Assembly (NCBI GenBank): GCA_026075535.2
Contig: AP026538.1
Location: forward strand, 2,108,001 to 2,172,000
DNA length: 64,000 nt
DNA from: Tricholoma matsutake
Lineage: Eukaryota > Basidiomycota > Agaricomycetes > Agaricales > Tricholomataceae
Direction: 5' to 3'
Part shown: positions 1 through 9,843 of the stretch, piece by piece
Numbering within the stretch: the first letter of the stretch is position 1
Layout: every line of letters begins with the position of its first letter
Translations under genes and position numbers: made by a program
The notes under the pieces: model-generated
Told to the model about the DNA's origin: nothing
Databases searched by the model: none
The model's input: only the letters and a program-made list of their open reading frames with translations

Positions 1-133
1 TTTGTCGAGCGGAGGGTGATTGACATGTTTATCACATTGATGTTGGTCTTGTGGTATGTACTCTCAACTTACTGTGAACTTGGTTGGTTGTACCTGAGTA
101 ACACATCATAGGACTTCTGCCACCAACTGTGCC

Positions 134-1483
134 TGACTCTACAATCTCACACTCTCAAAGGGACATCAAGCTCTGCCTGATTGGGCATTTAATTTTGAGC
201 TCTCATCAGATAATGTATATGATGGATTTGTCATTCTTTCTCTCTTGGAGGACCATGAGAGACGTAACGATACCCTCAAGGTCCCTCATACTGGCTTGCA
301 AAAGGATCGTCTCCGGGATGCCATGAAAGGACGAAACCAATGCATGCAGCTCTACAGCCAGCCAGAGGTCCATCATCACTGCAAAGGGTGTTGTCGGTTT
401 TATGCTAATTCTGAGGGTAAAGGTGATGGGTCTTATTATCTTGTTGAATGCGACACAGCTCACAGGCATGTATACTCTGCAGTCACTCACAAATGCTGGG
501 TAGTGGTTATTGATGGGGTCACCATTGGCTGCTGTTGTTGCGGTATCCACAACTGTCATGTACCCTTATCCAGCAACCACGATCGCTTCTGCCCTGAGCA
601 CAAGGGGCATAATTTTGTGTGTGCCATTGTTGGCTGTGAGCAGCCTGTGGTGGAGGGGAAACTGGCATGTGCTGAGGACAAACATCAAGCAGTGGAGCGT
701 GTTCACAGGGAGCATGGCCAGGCCCAATTTCAGTTGAAGGAACACTTACAATGTGCCTGTGTTGCTCACCCAACTAATTCTGATGTGGTCGACTCAGGAA
801 TGGTTGATGAGGATGATGGTGAAGAAGAGGAGTTTATTGTTGAGGGGGTTCTGCTCAGTCAGTGGAGGCCTCGCAAGTGAAGGATGGAAAGGTGCGTGCT
901 CAGTTTGGCCGCAAAAGAACCCACAACGAGCAGATCATTGTGGCCCCTTGTGGGATGATTATCGCATGTGAGACGTTCTATGGTGCTGAGGCAGTCACTA
1001 GTGTTATTGTAAGTGGTCAAACCAGTTCTCGTGAACAAGTTGTCAATATTCACTTGTGCCTAGGAGATGGTAAAGAGGACCTTCCGCATGCCAGGATCAA
1101 TACCCGATCACATCTTCTTTGACAACAACTTTCAGCTTGCTCAGATTGTGAAAAAGGAGGATATCTTTAAGAATGTTGGACTCTCAGTTGATGTTTTCCA
1201 CTTCAACTGCAAGCATTCAGAGAAGGACACATACTGCCAGGAGAACTGCAACCCAGTAAGCTTTCCTGAACTTTTGGGGGAAAATGGCAAAGGATGGTAC
1301 TTCAACTCGTCGATTGCGGAACAAACTAATGTCTGGCTGGGAGGGTATCATTCAATATGCCGGGAGATGGTGGTAGATAAGTACCATTTCTTTCTAGATG
1401 AGATGGTCATGCGTAGGAACAGGATGACAAAGATGAAGCTGGAGAAGGAGGGAAAGCAGCTGACAAACTGGTCATTAAATTAA
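134..1483 (+). CDS. CxC5/CxC6-type cysteine-cluster protein (KDZ transposon-associated), partial, one frameshift
   Basis: The product resembles the Agaricomycete proteins that carry CxC5 and CxC6 cysteine clusters and accompany KDZ transposons; function beyond that is unknown. An open frame runs from about 134. It contains a zinc-binding-like cluster (CKGCC), a segment around WVVVIDGVTIG followed by Cys/His pairs, then a second cluster (FCPEH, VCAIVGCE, LACAEDKH). The frame shifts at the G run 843-847: reading reaches TGA at 878, but one extra base would carry it into the next frame. That frame continues through VRAQFGRKRTHNEQ to a 55-bp intron (1009-1063, GTAAGT...CCTAG). The last exon has DHIFFDNN, FHFNCKH, NTSIAEQTN-like (NSSIAEQTN) and a RRNRM end, with stop at 1483. 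The N terminus is uncertain; an upstream exon may lie left of 134 or outside the window. It converges with the GRF gene at 1651. Confidence 0.7.
1009..1063 (+). other. Spliceosomal intron in CxC5/CxC6 gene
   Basis: GTAAGT donor at 1009 and TAG acceptor at 1063. Removal joins ...TSVI to EMVKRTF in frame. The 55-nt length is typical of basidiomycete introns and matches the other introns in this window (51-65 nt). Confidence 0.75.
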
Positions 1484-2787
1484 GATGTTCCCATTATACA
1501 GCCTTACTGGAATTCCATCACATTCATGTACATGACAATTAAGGAAGGTACAAAACAAATGAGCTATGAGAATACATGTGGCATACAAAACGAATAATAG
1601 TAGACAAGGTATAGATGATATGTAATAACGTGAATGAGAACAGAAATTGCCTAGTCCAAGATACTGGCTGCACGCTTGAGCCTCCGCAATGTAGTCTTCC
1701 GATCAGCATCCTTTGCGGGGTTGTCACGCATGAAAGCAGACCACAGTCCAGCAGGAGTTCTTCAAGCAGTAAGCACAGCATCCTTTGATGATTGAGGTAC
1801 TGACTTCCAGTGTACAAGATGGTCGGAGTAGGTAGAGCTGCAGAACGGAAGCCCAAACTGTTGCTGAAAAAAGGCTGCTGCAGGAATAGCCCTCGGCCAT
1901 GCCTTATGAGCCTGGAAATATTTCACCACGTCAATCGCATAGAAATTGGCCGGCCAGCTCTTCGTGTCCTCAGCATCATCCCAGTCTTCCTCCTCACTAT
2001 CTAGAATGATTGGATCCCATAGTGATCCTGGTGATCCAGCATTCATAGGTACGAGAATAGCTGCTGGCTCTTTTTTAATCAATAGACCTGGTGATGGTGA
2101 AGCTGGACCTGGTGATAGTGATGCTGTATAGCGAGAACCAAGTGAAGGCGACCGAGCTGACAGTAGCTGAGGTGAGGCACGTCATTGGCAGGCCTGGTTA
2201 TCATTGAGGCACACAGGCTGGTTTGATGATTTTTGCTTGCATGACCAAATAGTCATTGGCAGCGATGGGGGCAGAGAGGGAGAACACTTGTGTGTCACAG
2301 CAGTTGACAGTGGGGACCACTGGGGTAAAGGAGACCGAGAGCTGGCCAGTTGCTGGGCATCCAACAGTTTGCTCTTCCTCGGCTTGCTGGCTCCTCATTC
2401 TTGGTCTGATTCATCTGTTAGCTCAAGAACCTGGGGCTGATCCTTGAGACTCTGGTCCTTCCATCGCAGGGCTTCTCTTCGCAGATATGCACACTCACCC
2501 ACAAGGTTATGACGCAGATGCACAACAGTTGATGCCATGCCTGCCTCAAGATGCTCATCAAAGTCCTGGTAGCTCTTCACATTGTGTGCCTTCAGAAAGA
2601 TGCAATCATGCTCTTTTACAGTGATCTGGTGCCCCACCTTGATATTCAACCAGGTACCTAGATCCTGTCGGTAGAGTTGGACATGAAGACCATCGAGTCT
2701 GAGATCAGACAAGACATCGCCACTGAGCACCAGATATGGCCACATGAATCCCTCTTGCAGTTCTTGAACAGTCGGCAGCTCGTTATC

Positions 2788-2852
2788 CTATACACAATAG
2801 CATATAATCAACTTAGATTAGATATAAACCATCATACTGAACAAAAACACAC
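2788..2852 (-). other. Spliceosomal intron in GRF gene
   Basis: Minus-strand GTGTGT donor and TATAG acceptor. Splicing joins VVYAWTE to DNELPTV in frame and links the cysteine-rich exon to the FMWPYLVL exon. Confidence 0.7.
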
Positions 2853-3854
2853 CTCAGTCCATGCATATACAACAATTCCCTGCTTGGATAGTTTTGCACG
2901 CCGCTGACGCTCTGCCTCAATGACACGATTCTTCTTGTGCAGCTCCTGCTCACGACAATACTGGTCTGTGAAGATAGGTGGCATATGCAACACATACCAT
3001 GGGTTTGGTCTTGGGTCGACGATGGGCGCATTGCTTTGCATTTCAGGTGCAGCAAGTGGGGCTGAACTTGTAGATGGGATAGAGCCTGAGTTTGAGTCAC
3101 CCAACAATAAATGAACCATTTCTTTGAGCTGTGGTGGTGTGGCAGCAATGTCCATGGGCTGTGAGGGTACAAATTGCCCAGACACTGCATGCAACTTGAG
3201 AGCGCAGCAGCCAGCTGCAAGGCAGTGCCTGCAACAAACATGGTGAGGGCAGTCGACATGGATGCATGTTTGATTGCACCCAGCGGTGGGGTAAACATTG
3301 GACATCCTCCCTGACACGACAGGGTGGAGCTGCTGAGATGATTGGTGGGGAGTGTCGATGATGACAGGATGGGATGGAGGGGGAGTAGCATGGAGGACTG
3401 GGGTATTTGGTGGAGCAGGCGAGGTCTTTACACTCCCCCCCCCAATCCAAGCGGACTCCACTCAGACACTTGGACTGTCCGAGTACTGTCTGAGGACCTT
3501 GCTCAGACTTTGCTCAGACTTCTTTGGAGGTCTTTACACTCCCCCCTGTATTCCTATAGGAATCCAATGATTCCGATGATTCCAATTGGACTCCAATTGG
3601 AATCCAACCATATTCTGATGTCATTTTCACCAGCCAAATTGACATGAAATGGCACATTTAGTCCTAGTCCAGTCCGATGTAGTCCAATCAGACTAGTCCT
3701 ATGTGATTTCTATGATCGGAATTTCCTAGGAATTTCCGATCATAGAAATCACATAGGACTAGTCTGAAGTTATGCTAAGACATCAGACAACATAGGATTC
3801 CAATAGGAATGAAAGCAGCCTTGCTTAGTAATATAGTATGAAAAATTAAATGCA

Positions 3855-3938
3855 CAGATGAGAATTGAACACTTGACTACAGAGGATTATGTAAGCATAA
3901 ACCGACAACAATACCATTAGGCTAAACAATCATTACAG
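3855..3938 (-). other. tRNA-like pol III module, faces left
   Basis: On the minus strand an A-box-like TAGCCTAATGGTA (3912-3924) precedes a B-box-like GTGTTCAATTC (3862-3872). Not a functional tRNA: I see no acceptor stem pairing. Lies near the left end of the nested element. Confidence 0.6.
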
Positions 3939-5049
3939 GTAAGTGATCATACTACACTACATACCATTCCCGCGGGTGTGATGACAAAGCACATAGCTGC
4001 GTCATCACACCTGCCAGCTCATCAACTCCCACCACCACCACCAACGACGACAAGCATGCCACCTCCATCCCCCCCACCTCAACCACCTCAACCCAGCAAC
4101 TCCCACCACTCCCACTTCACCCCCATCTCTAGACAAGCCCCCAAGACCGGAAACGACTGGTTTCGACGCCGAACGATGCCCAAACAATGCAATTGTTGTT
4201 TGGGCTGTAGTAAGTTTTTTTTTTCATTTGTTTTTTACTTTTGTAGACTAACTAATTCATTTGTTTTGTTTCTAGGTTCTAATCTACATGAGTAACGATG
4301 GACTGACGCGAGCCAAACCCACACCCAACAATGCCCCTGGCAACCCCCCTCCTCCCCATCAAAACAGGATGTGAGGGTATCAATCATGGTCAGGAGCACG
4401 GGGAGTAACACCAGGAGACCCCAGAAGGGGAATACCTGCCCAGTAAGCACCACCCAACCCCTCCCCTTGTGCCACGTCACTGATGAACTGACAATGCACC
4501 CACCCCACGCCTACGAGCTGCTGCTTGTAGGGTGGTTCATGGGTGCAGACGACAAGGAGGATGAACAACAAGGGTGACAAAACAACAAGGGGAAAGGGAA
4601 ATGACGACCAGAAGGGGAGACGATGGCGACACCTGCCCCATGCATGCCTACAAGCATCTGCTCGTAGGGTGTTTAAGGGGAGGGGGAGGGAGGGAGGGGA
4701 CGATGGACAAACACCGCCACCAACATATGACGCACCACCCACCACCAGCCTCACGAGCAACTGCTTGTGGGGTGGAATGACGAGGGAGGGGAGATGAGGG
4801 AGGCAAGGTGAGGGAGGCGAGACACGATGGAGACAAGAGGGAGGGGAAATGACAGGACAGGGCTGACGAGACAGCCAACGCGATGCACCACCTCCCCCTC
4901 CCCCCTGTTTTGCGGGGGGGTGGGTTTTTTTTGTAGAATTTAAAATAGTATAATTAAATAGTATAATTAATTCTCCCCCTCGCGTTTGTGTGGGGGGTTT
5001 TAAAAAAATCTATATTAGTTATCTACTCCCTCGCGAAGATGTGAGGGCT

Positions 5050-5240
5050 CAACGACAGCCAACGCGATGCACCACCTCCCCCTCCCCCCTGTTTTGTGGG
5101 GGGGGTGGGTTTTTTTTGTAGAATTTAAAATAGTATAATTAAATAGTATAATTAATTCTCCCCCTCGCGTTTGCGTGGGGGGTTTTAAAAAAATCTATAT
5201 TAGTTATCTACTCCCTTGCGAAGATGTGAGGGCTCAACAA
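5050..5240 (+). repeat. Tandem duplicate of a GC-clamp hairpin block
   Basis: The block starting GACAGCCAACGCGATGCACC occurs at about 4869 and again at about 5053, nearly identical over about 180 bp. It contains CCCCCTCGCGTTTG hairpins separated by AT-rich sequence. The duplication is inside the nested MULE-like element. Confidence 0.7.
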
Positions 5241-5329
5241 TTTTTTTTCGAGCTCTTGTGAGAGAGGTTAAAAATAAGTGAACTAATCCTAAGTGCTTTA
5301 AGTGGACTTTATATTACATATTTATTAAT

Positions 5330-5412
5330 GCTCCTGTGGCTCAACTGGTTGAGCACTTGTTTGGTAGTCATGTGACTTATATCCCAAGGTCTAGAGTTCA
5401 ATTCCTGCTCTC
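5330..5412 (+). other. tRNA-like pol III module, faces right
   Basis: A-box-like TGGCTCAACTGGTTGAGC (5337-5354) and B-box-like GAGTTCAATTCC (5394-5405), 40 bp apart, as in a tRNA gene with a degenerate anticodon region. Confidence 0.65.
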
Positions 5413-5797
5413 CCCATTTATTTTGTAAGCACTTCCATCAAGTTAAGTCTGCTGAAATGGTGTGGTATTCCAACTACTACCTGTTGGAATTGCATAGGAC
5501 TTTACTCGGAATTTACTAGGAACTTCTTGGAAATAAAAGTACATGGTCATCAAGATACATTCCGATCGGATTCCTATTGGACTCCTAGGACTAGTGTCAG
5601 ACTAGTAAGACTCCTATTGGAAAACTTGGACTCCTAGGACTCCGATAGGAATATGGGGGGGAGTGCAAAGTTTACCTTCTTTGGCTGAAAGTCCTGCCAA
5701 ACTAAATGTCCAGTCCGAGCTGAGTCCGAGTGGACCAGGACTCATACAGTCCTAGGACTGTCTGAGTTGCTTATATAATTGACTGAAAAATCAGTGG

Positions 5798-5880
5798 CTA
5801 CCACAGGGATTGAACCCTCATAGTCACATGATAAAGTACCTTTAAGGCAACAATATAACCGTTAGACTAAAGTATCATTA
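5798..5880 (-). other. tRNA-like pol III module, faces left
   Basis: Minus-strand A-box-like TAGTCTAACGGTT (5857-5869) and B-box GGGTTCAATCCC (5806-5817). The same type recurs near 27961, 41371 and 46571, always at the AGGTC end of an element. Confidence 0.65.
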
Positions 5881-6105
5881 CAGGTAGATAGTTTTATCTC
5901 TCTATGTACCGCCCTGGCTGTGATGACAAATCAACACAGCCATGTCACCAACGATGATGCCAGCTCATCATCGATCATCATCGTTCACCACCAACCACCA
6001 CCACCACCACCACTCAACAACGACACCTCCCTCCTGCATCCCGCTGCTGCCACTGCCCCCTGAACACCCCACAGCCACAGGCCCCATGCCAGCACACGAC
6101 GAAAT

Positions 6106-6206
6106 GGGCCCAAACAATGGTAGAGTCGATTGGGCCCCAGGTGAGTTTTTTCTTTTTTCTTTTCTCATGTTTTCTTTAAGCTGACACATTTTTTCATTAA
6201 TTATAG
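6106..6206 (+). other. Hairpin-intron cassette (type i)
   Basis: GGGCCCAA (6106-6113) pairs with TTGGGCCC (6130-6137). The donor CAG|GTGAGT follows three bases after the stem. The intron-like segment 6141-6206 is T-rich and ends in TATAG (66 nt). Confidence 0.65.
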
Positions 6207-6356
6207 GTTATATCTATACTGTAGCAGCACAATGACCCCAAAACCACCAAACAAGGAACAACGATGAGACCACGACCCAGCAGCTGCCCCCGCCAGTGCG
6301 AGCAGCTGCTAACAATGACGACGATGACAGGGAACGATGACACCACCCGCTCCAGC

Positions 6357-6876
6357 CCTATGAGCCACTGCTTGTAGGGTGGACAATGGGTGGAACGACA
6401 ATGATTAGGGGAGACCCAAGAGATGTCAACGTCTCTTGGGTCCTAGGTAATCTTTTTTTCTTTTCTCATTTCATTTTTTGATGCTAACTAACTTTTTATA
6501 GGTTCAAACTACTACTGGCAACAACGACAACGGGGGGACACCACCACCACCACTGCTGCGAGCCCCTGCTCGCAGGGTGGAAGGTGAGGGTGAAGAGACG
6601 AGGGGGAAGGGAGATGAGGGGGAAGGGAGACAAGAGGGAAGGGAGATGAGAGGGAAGAGAGACAAGGGGGAAGGGAGACAAGAGGGAAGGGAGACAAGAG
6701 GGAATGGAGACGACGACGATGAGTGGGGACACCCACAATGACACCCGCTTCACGCCTACGAGCATCTGCTCATGGGGTGGTTCAGGGGGGAGAAGAATGG
6801 GGACAGGAGAGCAAGACGGCCAGGGGATGACCCGGGGAGAGACGAATGCCACCACGAGCAACAGTTGCTCGTGGTG
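6357..6876 (+). repeat. Array of GAGC-loop-GCTC hairpins with GGGTGG tail
   Basis: Hairpins at 6357-6376, 6557-6574, 6756-6774 and 6850-6876 share a GAGC/GCTC core and usually a GGGTGG tail, but have different outer stem bases (CTATGAGC, TGCGAGC, CTACGAGC, CCACGAGC) matched on the other arm. Similar units occur throughout the family, e.g. 52711-52728 (GATGAGCA/TGCTCATC). Confidence 0.7.
6413..6501 (+). other. Hairpin-intron cassette (type ii)
   Basis: Near-perfect palindrome 6413-6442 (GACCCAAGAGA arms), then CTAG|GTAATC. The intron-like segment 6447-6501 contains a CTAAC branch-point-like motif and ends in TATAG (55 nt). The same stem with paired base changes occurs near 40683, 45885, 25590 and 33966. 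Confidence 0.65.
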
Positions 6877-7076
6877 GGTGTTTTTAATTTATTTGTATTA
6901 TTGATAGTTATGGCCCCCTCCCCTCGAGCTTGTGAGGGGAGGGCTTAGTATTATTTTAATTACCCATATTAATTACCCCTCGCACAGATGTGAGGGGGTC
7001 AATTTAATAATCTATGCATGATATATATAAAAATTAGATTTCAGTAATAAATAGATATGATGTATGTCACTTGAAA

Positions 7077-7165
7077 TGACTACTTGGCTTAAGTGGTAGA
7101 GTGTGCATGTTTCGTTGTCATGTGATTGCTAGTCCAGAAGGCTGTTGGTTCAATTCCTGCTGTGC
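7077..7165 (+). other. tRNA-like pol III module, faces right
   Basis: A-box-like TTGGCTTAAGTGGTAGAG (7084-7101) and B-box TGGTTCAATTCC (7146-7157). The same type is at 39755 and 45226 on the minus strand, always at the GTACTG end. Confidence 0.65.
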
Positions 7166-7551
7166 ACACATTATTTTGTGAGACTTATAAGACTTTCTCT
7201 AAGACTGGAACTTGGACTTTACTTGGACAGTACTTTAGAAGGTGTAAATAAATGCACAATTGATATTGTCCAAGCAAAGTCCGAGTGCAGTCCAAGTGTC
7301 TGAGCAAAGTCTGAGCAGAGTCTGAGCAGAGTCTGAGTGAAGTCCTCGGACAGTCCGAGTGAAGTCCTCAGACAGTCTGAGTGTCCAAGTGTCCGAGCAG
7401 AGTCCAAGCAGAGTCTGCTTGGACTGGGGGGGGAGTGTAAAGTACTGGGAGCAGGCGCAGAAGGTAGAATGGGCAATGATGTGGGTGACCGTGTCGAGCC
7501 TCGTTTCCACTGGAAGAAGGTGCACCTCTTCCCATCCTTCACATGCCTACA

Positions 7552-7604
7552 CTAGAAAGAGGTTGAGCTGCGAATGAAAGAAGAGTTTCGCTGCATATAC
7601 ATAC
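7552..7604 (-). other. Spliceosomal intron in GRF zinc finger
   Basis: Minus-strand GTATGT donor and TTCTAG acceptor, 53 nt. Removal joins GRLMVA to CRHVKDGKR and so restores the metal-binding spacing of the GRF finger. Confidence 0.75.
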
Positions 7605-7754
7605 TGCGACCATGAGGCGGCCTTGGTTGCCCTTCTCATTACTCAGCACAACACAATACTCGCAGAATGCACCACATCCAGTGCAAAAGAGACCCTTGCC
7701 AGGTACTAAAACATCGCCCATGGTTATCGGCTCCAGCAGAAATGTAGAAGGCAT

Positions 7755-8043
7755 TGCGCAGCAGGCAAGAAAGAATGGATGTAATACTACAGAGACAGTC
7801 AGTAATATACTGTAACTTACTGTAATGAACATATATGTGTGCTTACCTGCGAACAATTAGCAGCTGCCCAGAGGAGGTCCCAGCACCGTTACAAACAGCG
7901 AGCCTGTTGATATTGATAAGTACTGACATCAACGTCGATGACAGTGTTGGCTTGTTTGGCTGTATGGTTGCTTGGCAGGCTCGGACTGTCAGATGTTCGG
8001 ACACACCCGGATGTTTGGGGATTCCAAAATTGAGATTTTCTGG
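7755..8043. other. Upstream region of GRF gene, no gene seen
   Basis: Upstream of the inferred start of the GRF gene. I see no coding region. A short GGACTGTC-like stretch near 8000 may be a leftover end of the truncated element that follows. Confidence 0.4.
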
Positions 8044-8101
8044 AGCTCAAAGGACTTCAGACTTGGTGAATTTCATAGAGTACCCACAAAATAAATTTGT
8101 G

Positions 8102-8190
8102 TACTGCAGGAATTGAACTCAAGACCTCACCATAAGGAGTCACATGACAAACCAAACAAGTGTGCTCAACCACTTGAGCCACAGGAAACT
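8102..8190 (-). other. tRNA-like pol III module, faces left
   Basis: Minus-strand A-box-like TGTGGCTCAAGTGGTTGAGC (8164-8183) and B-box GAGTTCAATTCC (8109-8120). Confidence 0.65.
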
Positions 8191-9550
8191 TATTAGAGAT
8201 CAATATAAGGTTTATTTATGACTCAACTTTTCATATTCTTCGAGCAGGCATTTTTCAAACAATTAAGATCAAAAAATTTTAATTAACCACATTCCTCGTG
8301 TAGGACACGAGGGAGTGGGTATAATATAATAATAAACAAAAAAAAAACCCTCTCGCATCTTGTGAGAGGGGGGGGGATTACTACTATGTACATAAAAAAC
8401 TAAACCCCTCATGTTCAGCGCGAGGGGGGGATTTGTAAGTACTACAATATATATATCCCTTGCATTTGGTGCGAGGGGGGGGCAGAGATATATTAAAAAT
8501 AATAAAGACCCCTCCCCTTGCAAAATGCGGGGGAGGGGGGGTTGGGGGATGCAGTCTGGGGTGGGTGTCGTCGCCCACCCCTCCTCGCACACATCTGTCA
8601 CCATAGCAAGCCACACCCATCATCCACCCTATGAGCAGAGGCTTGTAGGCATGGGGATGGGTGCCGTGGTTGTTGTAGCCCTGGTCTACCCGCCATCCAC
8701 CCGACGAGCAGGTGCTCGTCAGTGTGGGGTGGGTGTGTTGTTGGTTTTGCAGGTCTCCTAGTTCGGAGGGGTTGGGGGGAGGGGTCAGTGATGTGGCATG
8801 CGAGGGAGGGGGTAGGTGGGTGCTTACCAGGTGGGTATCCTGCTCCACAGGTCTCCTGGTACCCCTCTGCTGTCTCCTACCCTTTATCAACACCCTCACA
8901 TCCCATTTGGACGGGGAGGAGGGGGCTGGCACAGATGTCGTCGGGTCTGGGTTGATCCCCATCGTTCCATGTTGGTGTCAGTGTTGCCCTGTCATTGTTT
9001 GCTGTCATCACCTCCATTCCACCCGTGATCCACCCCCGAGCAGTTGCTGAAGGGGCTGGAGGTGGGTGGTGTGTTGTTGCCCCCATTGCTTCGCATTCTG
9101 GGGGTCCTGGTGACACTCACGATCCACCCTACAAGCAGGGGCTTGCAGGCATGGGGTGGGTGTGTGGGGTTGTCTCATGTCTGGCTGTCGGTCATTACCA
9201 GTAGAGTAGAACCTACAAAACAAAAGAAATGAGTTAGTTTATAAAAACAAAAAGCAAACGAAAAAAAACTTACCTAGGGCCCAAATGATGCGATCTGCGT
9301 TGTTTGGGCCCATGTTCCTTCCATTCGGCTCATTTGTGGGTGGTGGTCATGGCAAATAGGGCATGGGAGCAGTGGCAGTGGGTGTCCACACAGTGGTGGT
9401 GGTGGTAGAGAGAGGAGGGAGGGAGGCGGCATCGACGGTGGTGGTGGTGGTGGTGAGTGATGAACTGGCACATTTGATGATGCGGCAATATGCTTTGTCA
9501 TACACAGCCGCACCACGGTACCTAATGCAAGTAGATGATGCCTTACACAA

Positions 9551-9640
9551 GGTACTGTGGTGTAACGGTTATATTGTACATTATGATTGATTACATAAGC
9601 AACCTACAGGGATCTGGGTTTGATTCCTTTTCTTACACAC
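9551..9640 (+). other. tRNA-like pol III module, faces right
   Basis: A-box-like TGTGGTGTAACGGTTATA (9556-9573) and B-box GGGTTTGATTCC (9616-9627). Confidence 0.65.
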
Positions 9641-9843
9641 TTTTTCAGCGGAATCCAACTGGACTCCAACTGGACTCCACTGGACCAGTCCGAGTGGAAT
9701 CCGGTGTTTGAGTGGATTCCACTTGGAGTCCGGTTGGACTGGACTGGGACTGGACTGGCAACTTTGCAGGCAGTTGGCTGGTGACCAGTCCCAGTGGACT
9801 CCAGTCAGAGTCCACTAGAAAAGGTGGGGGAGTGTAAAGACCT

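Larger units (their letters stand above)
3528..5675 (+). mobile_element. MULE-like element, copy nested inside the 3422-7447 element
   Basis: Ends AGGTCTTTACACTCCCCCC and GGGGGAGTGCAAAGTTTAC (right end diverged). A perfect 9-bp duplication CTTCTTTGG lies at 3519-3527 and 5676-5684. Removing the element restores terminal sequence found intact in sister copies (compare 41590-41625). It carries an antisense tRNA-like module at about 3855-3938, an intron-like segment near 4213-4275, two near-identical GC-clamp/AT-rich blocks at about 4877-5056 and 5050-5240, and a sense tRNA-like module at 5330-5412. It belongs to a different subfamily from its host, judging by the tRNA-like types. Confidence 0.8.
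3422..7447 (+). mobile_element. MULE-like non-autonomous element with paired tRNA-like modules, outer copy
   Basis: Left end AGGTCTTTACACTCCCCC, right end GGGGAGTGTAAAGTACTG. The flanks repeat GGAGCAGGCG (3412-3421 and 7448-7457), a 9-10-bp target duplication inside an exon of the GRF gene. The element is interrupted at 3528-5675 by a second copy of the family. Inward from the ends come degenerate GGACTC-rich arrays, an antisense tRNA-like module (5798-5880) and a sense one (7077-7165). The middle holds CAC-repeat sequence, hairpins such as TGCGAGC/GCTCGCA at 6557-6574, and two hairpin-intron cassettes. No transposase is visible, so movement would need an enzyme from elsewhere. The Mutator label rests only on the duplication length and the inverted ends. 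Confidence 0.8.
1651..7754 (-). pseudogene. GRF zinc-finger hypothetical protein, split by nested transposons and three in-frame TGA codons
   Basis: Exon 1 starts at ATG 7754 (MPSTFLLEP) and contains CTGCGAFCEYC. After a 53-bp intron (7552-7604) the frame continues CRHVKDGKRCTFFQW, which completes a GRF-type zinc finger. A transposon at 3422-7447 interrupts the gene; coding resumes at 3421 with a proline-rich then cysteine-rich stretch (CIHVDCPHHVCCRHC) and an RQRRAKLSKQGIVVYAW segment. A 65-bp intron (2788-2852) follows. The last exon runs 2787-1651 in one frame: the family-typical FMWPYLVLSGDV segment, an acidic linker and a helical C terminus ending in KRAASILD. That exon carries TGA at 2395-2397, 2182-2184 and 1762-1764, so it is not translatable as standard code. 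GRF fingers bind nucleic acid; the role of this family is not known to me. Confidence 0.7.
8044..9843 (-). mobile_element. MULE-like element, one end missing
   Basis: The right end GGGGGAGTGTAAAGACCT is intact at 9843. The left end lacks an inverted repeat: similarity to the copy at 51480-53486 (inverted) fades out near 8044. It has outward tRNA-like modules at 8102-8190 (minus) and 9551-9640 (plus), GC-clamp hairpins at about 8345-8550, GAGC hairpins and minus-strand intron-like segments near 9190-9275. The tRNA-like types match those of the 51480-53486 copy, so these two form one subfamily. Confidence 0.75.

Noticed and set aside
206..559. Minus-strand 117-codon frame
   Set aside because: Shadow of the plus-strand CxC5/CxC6 gene; no family resemblance.
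7077..7165. True tRNA gene at a tRNA-like module
   Set aside because: A and B boxes are good but acceptor and anticodon stems do not pair; the module is a fixed part of a transposon.
7919..7935. AAGTACTGACATC as the lost left end of the truncated element at 8044
   Set aside because: It lacks the TTTACACTCCCCC part and lies in the wrong orientation for an end.
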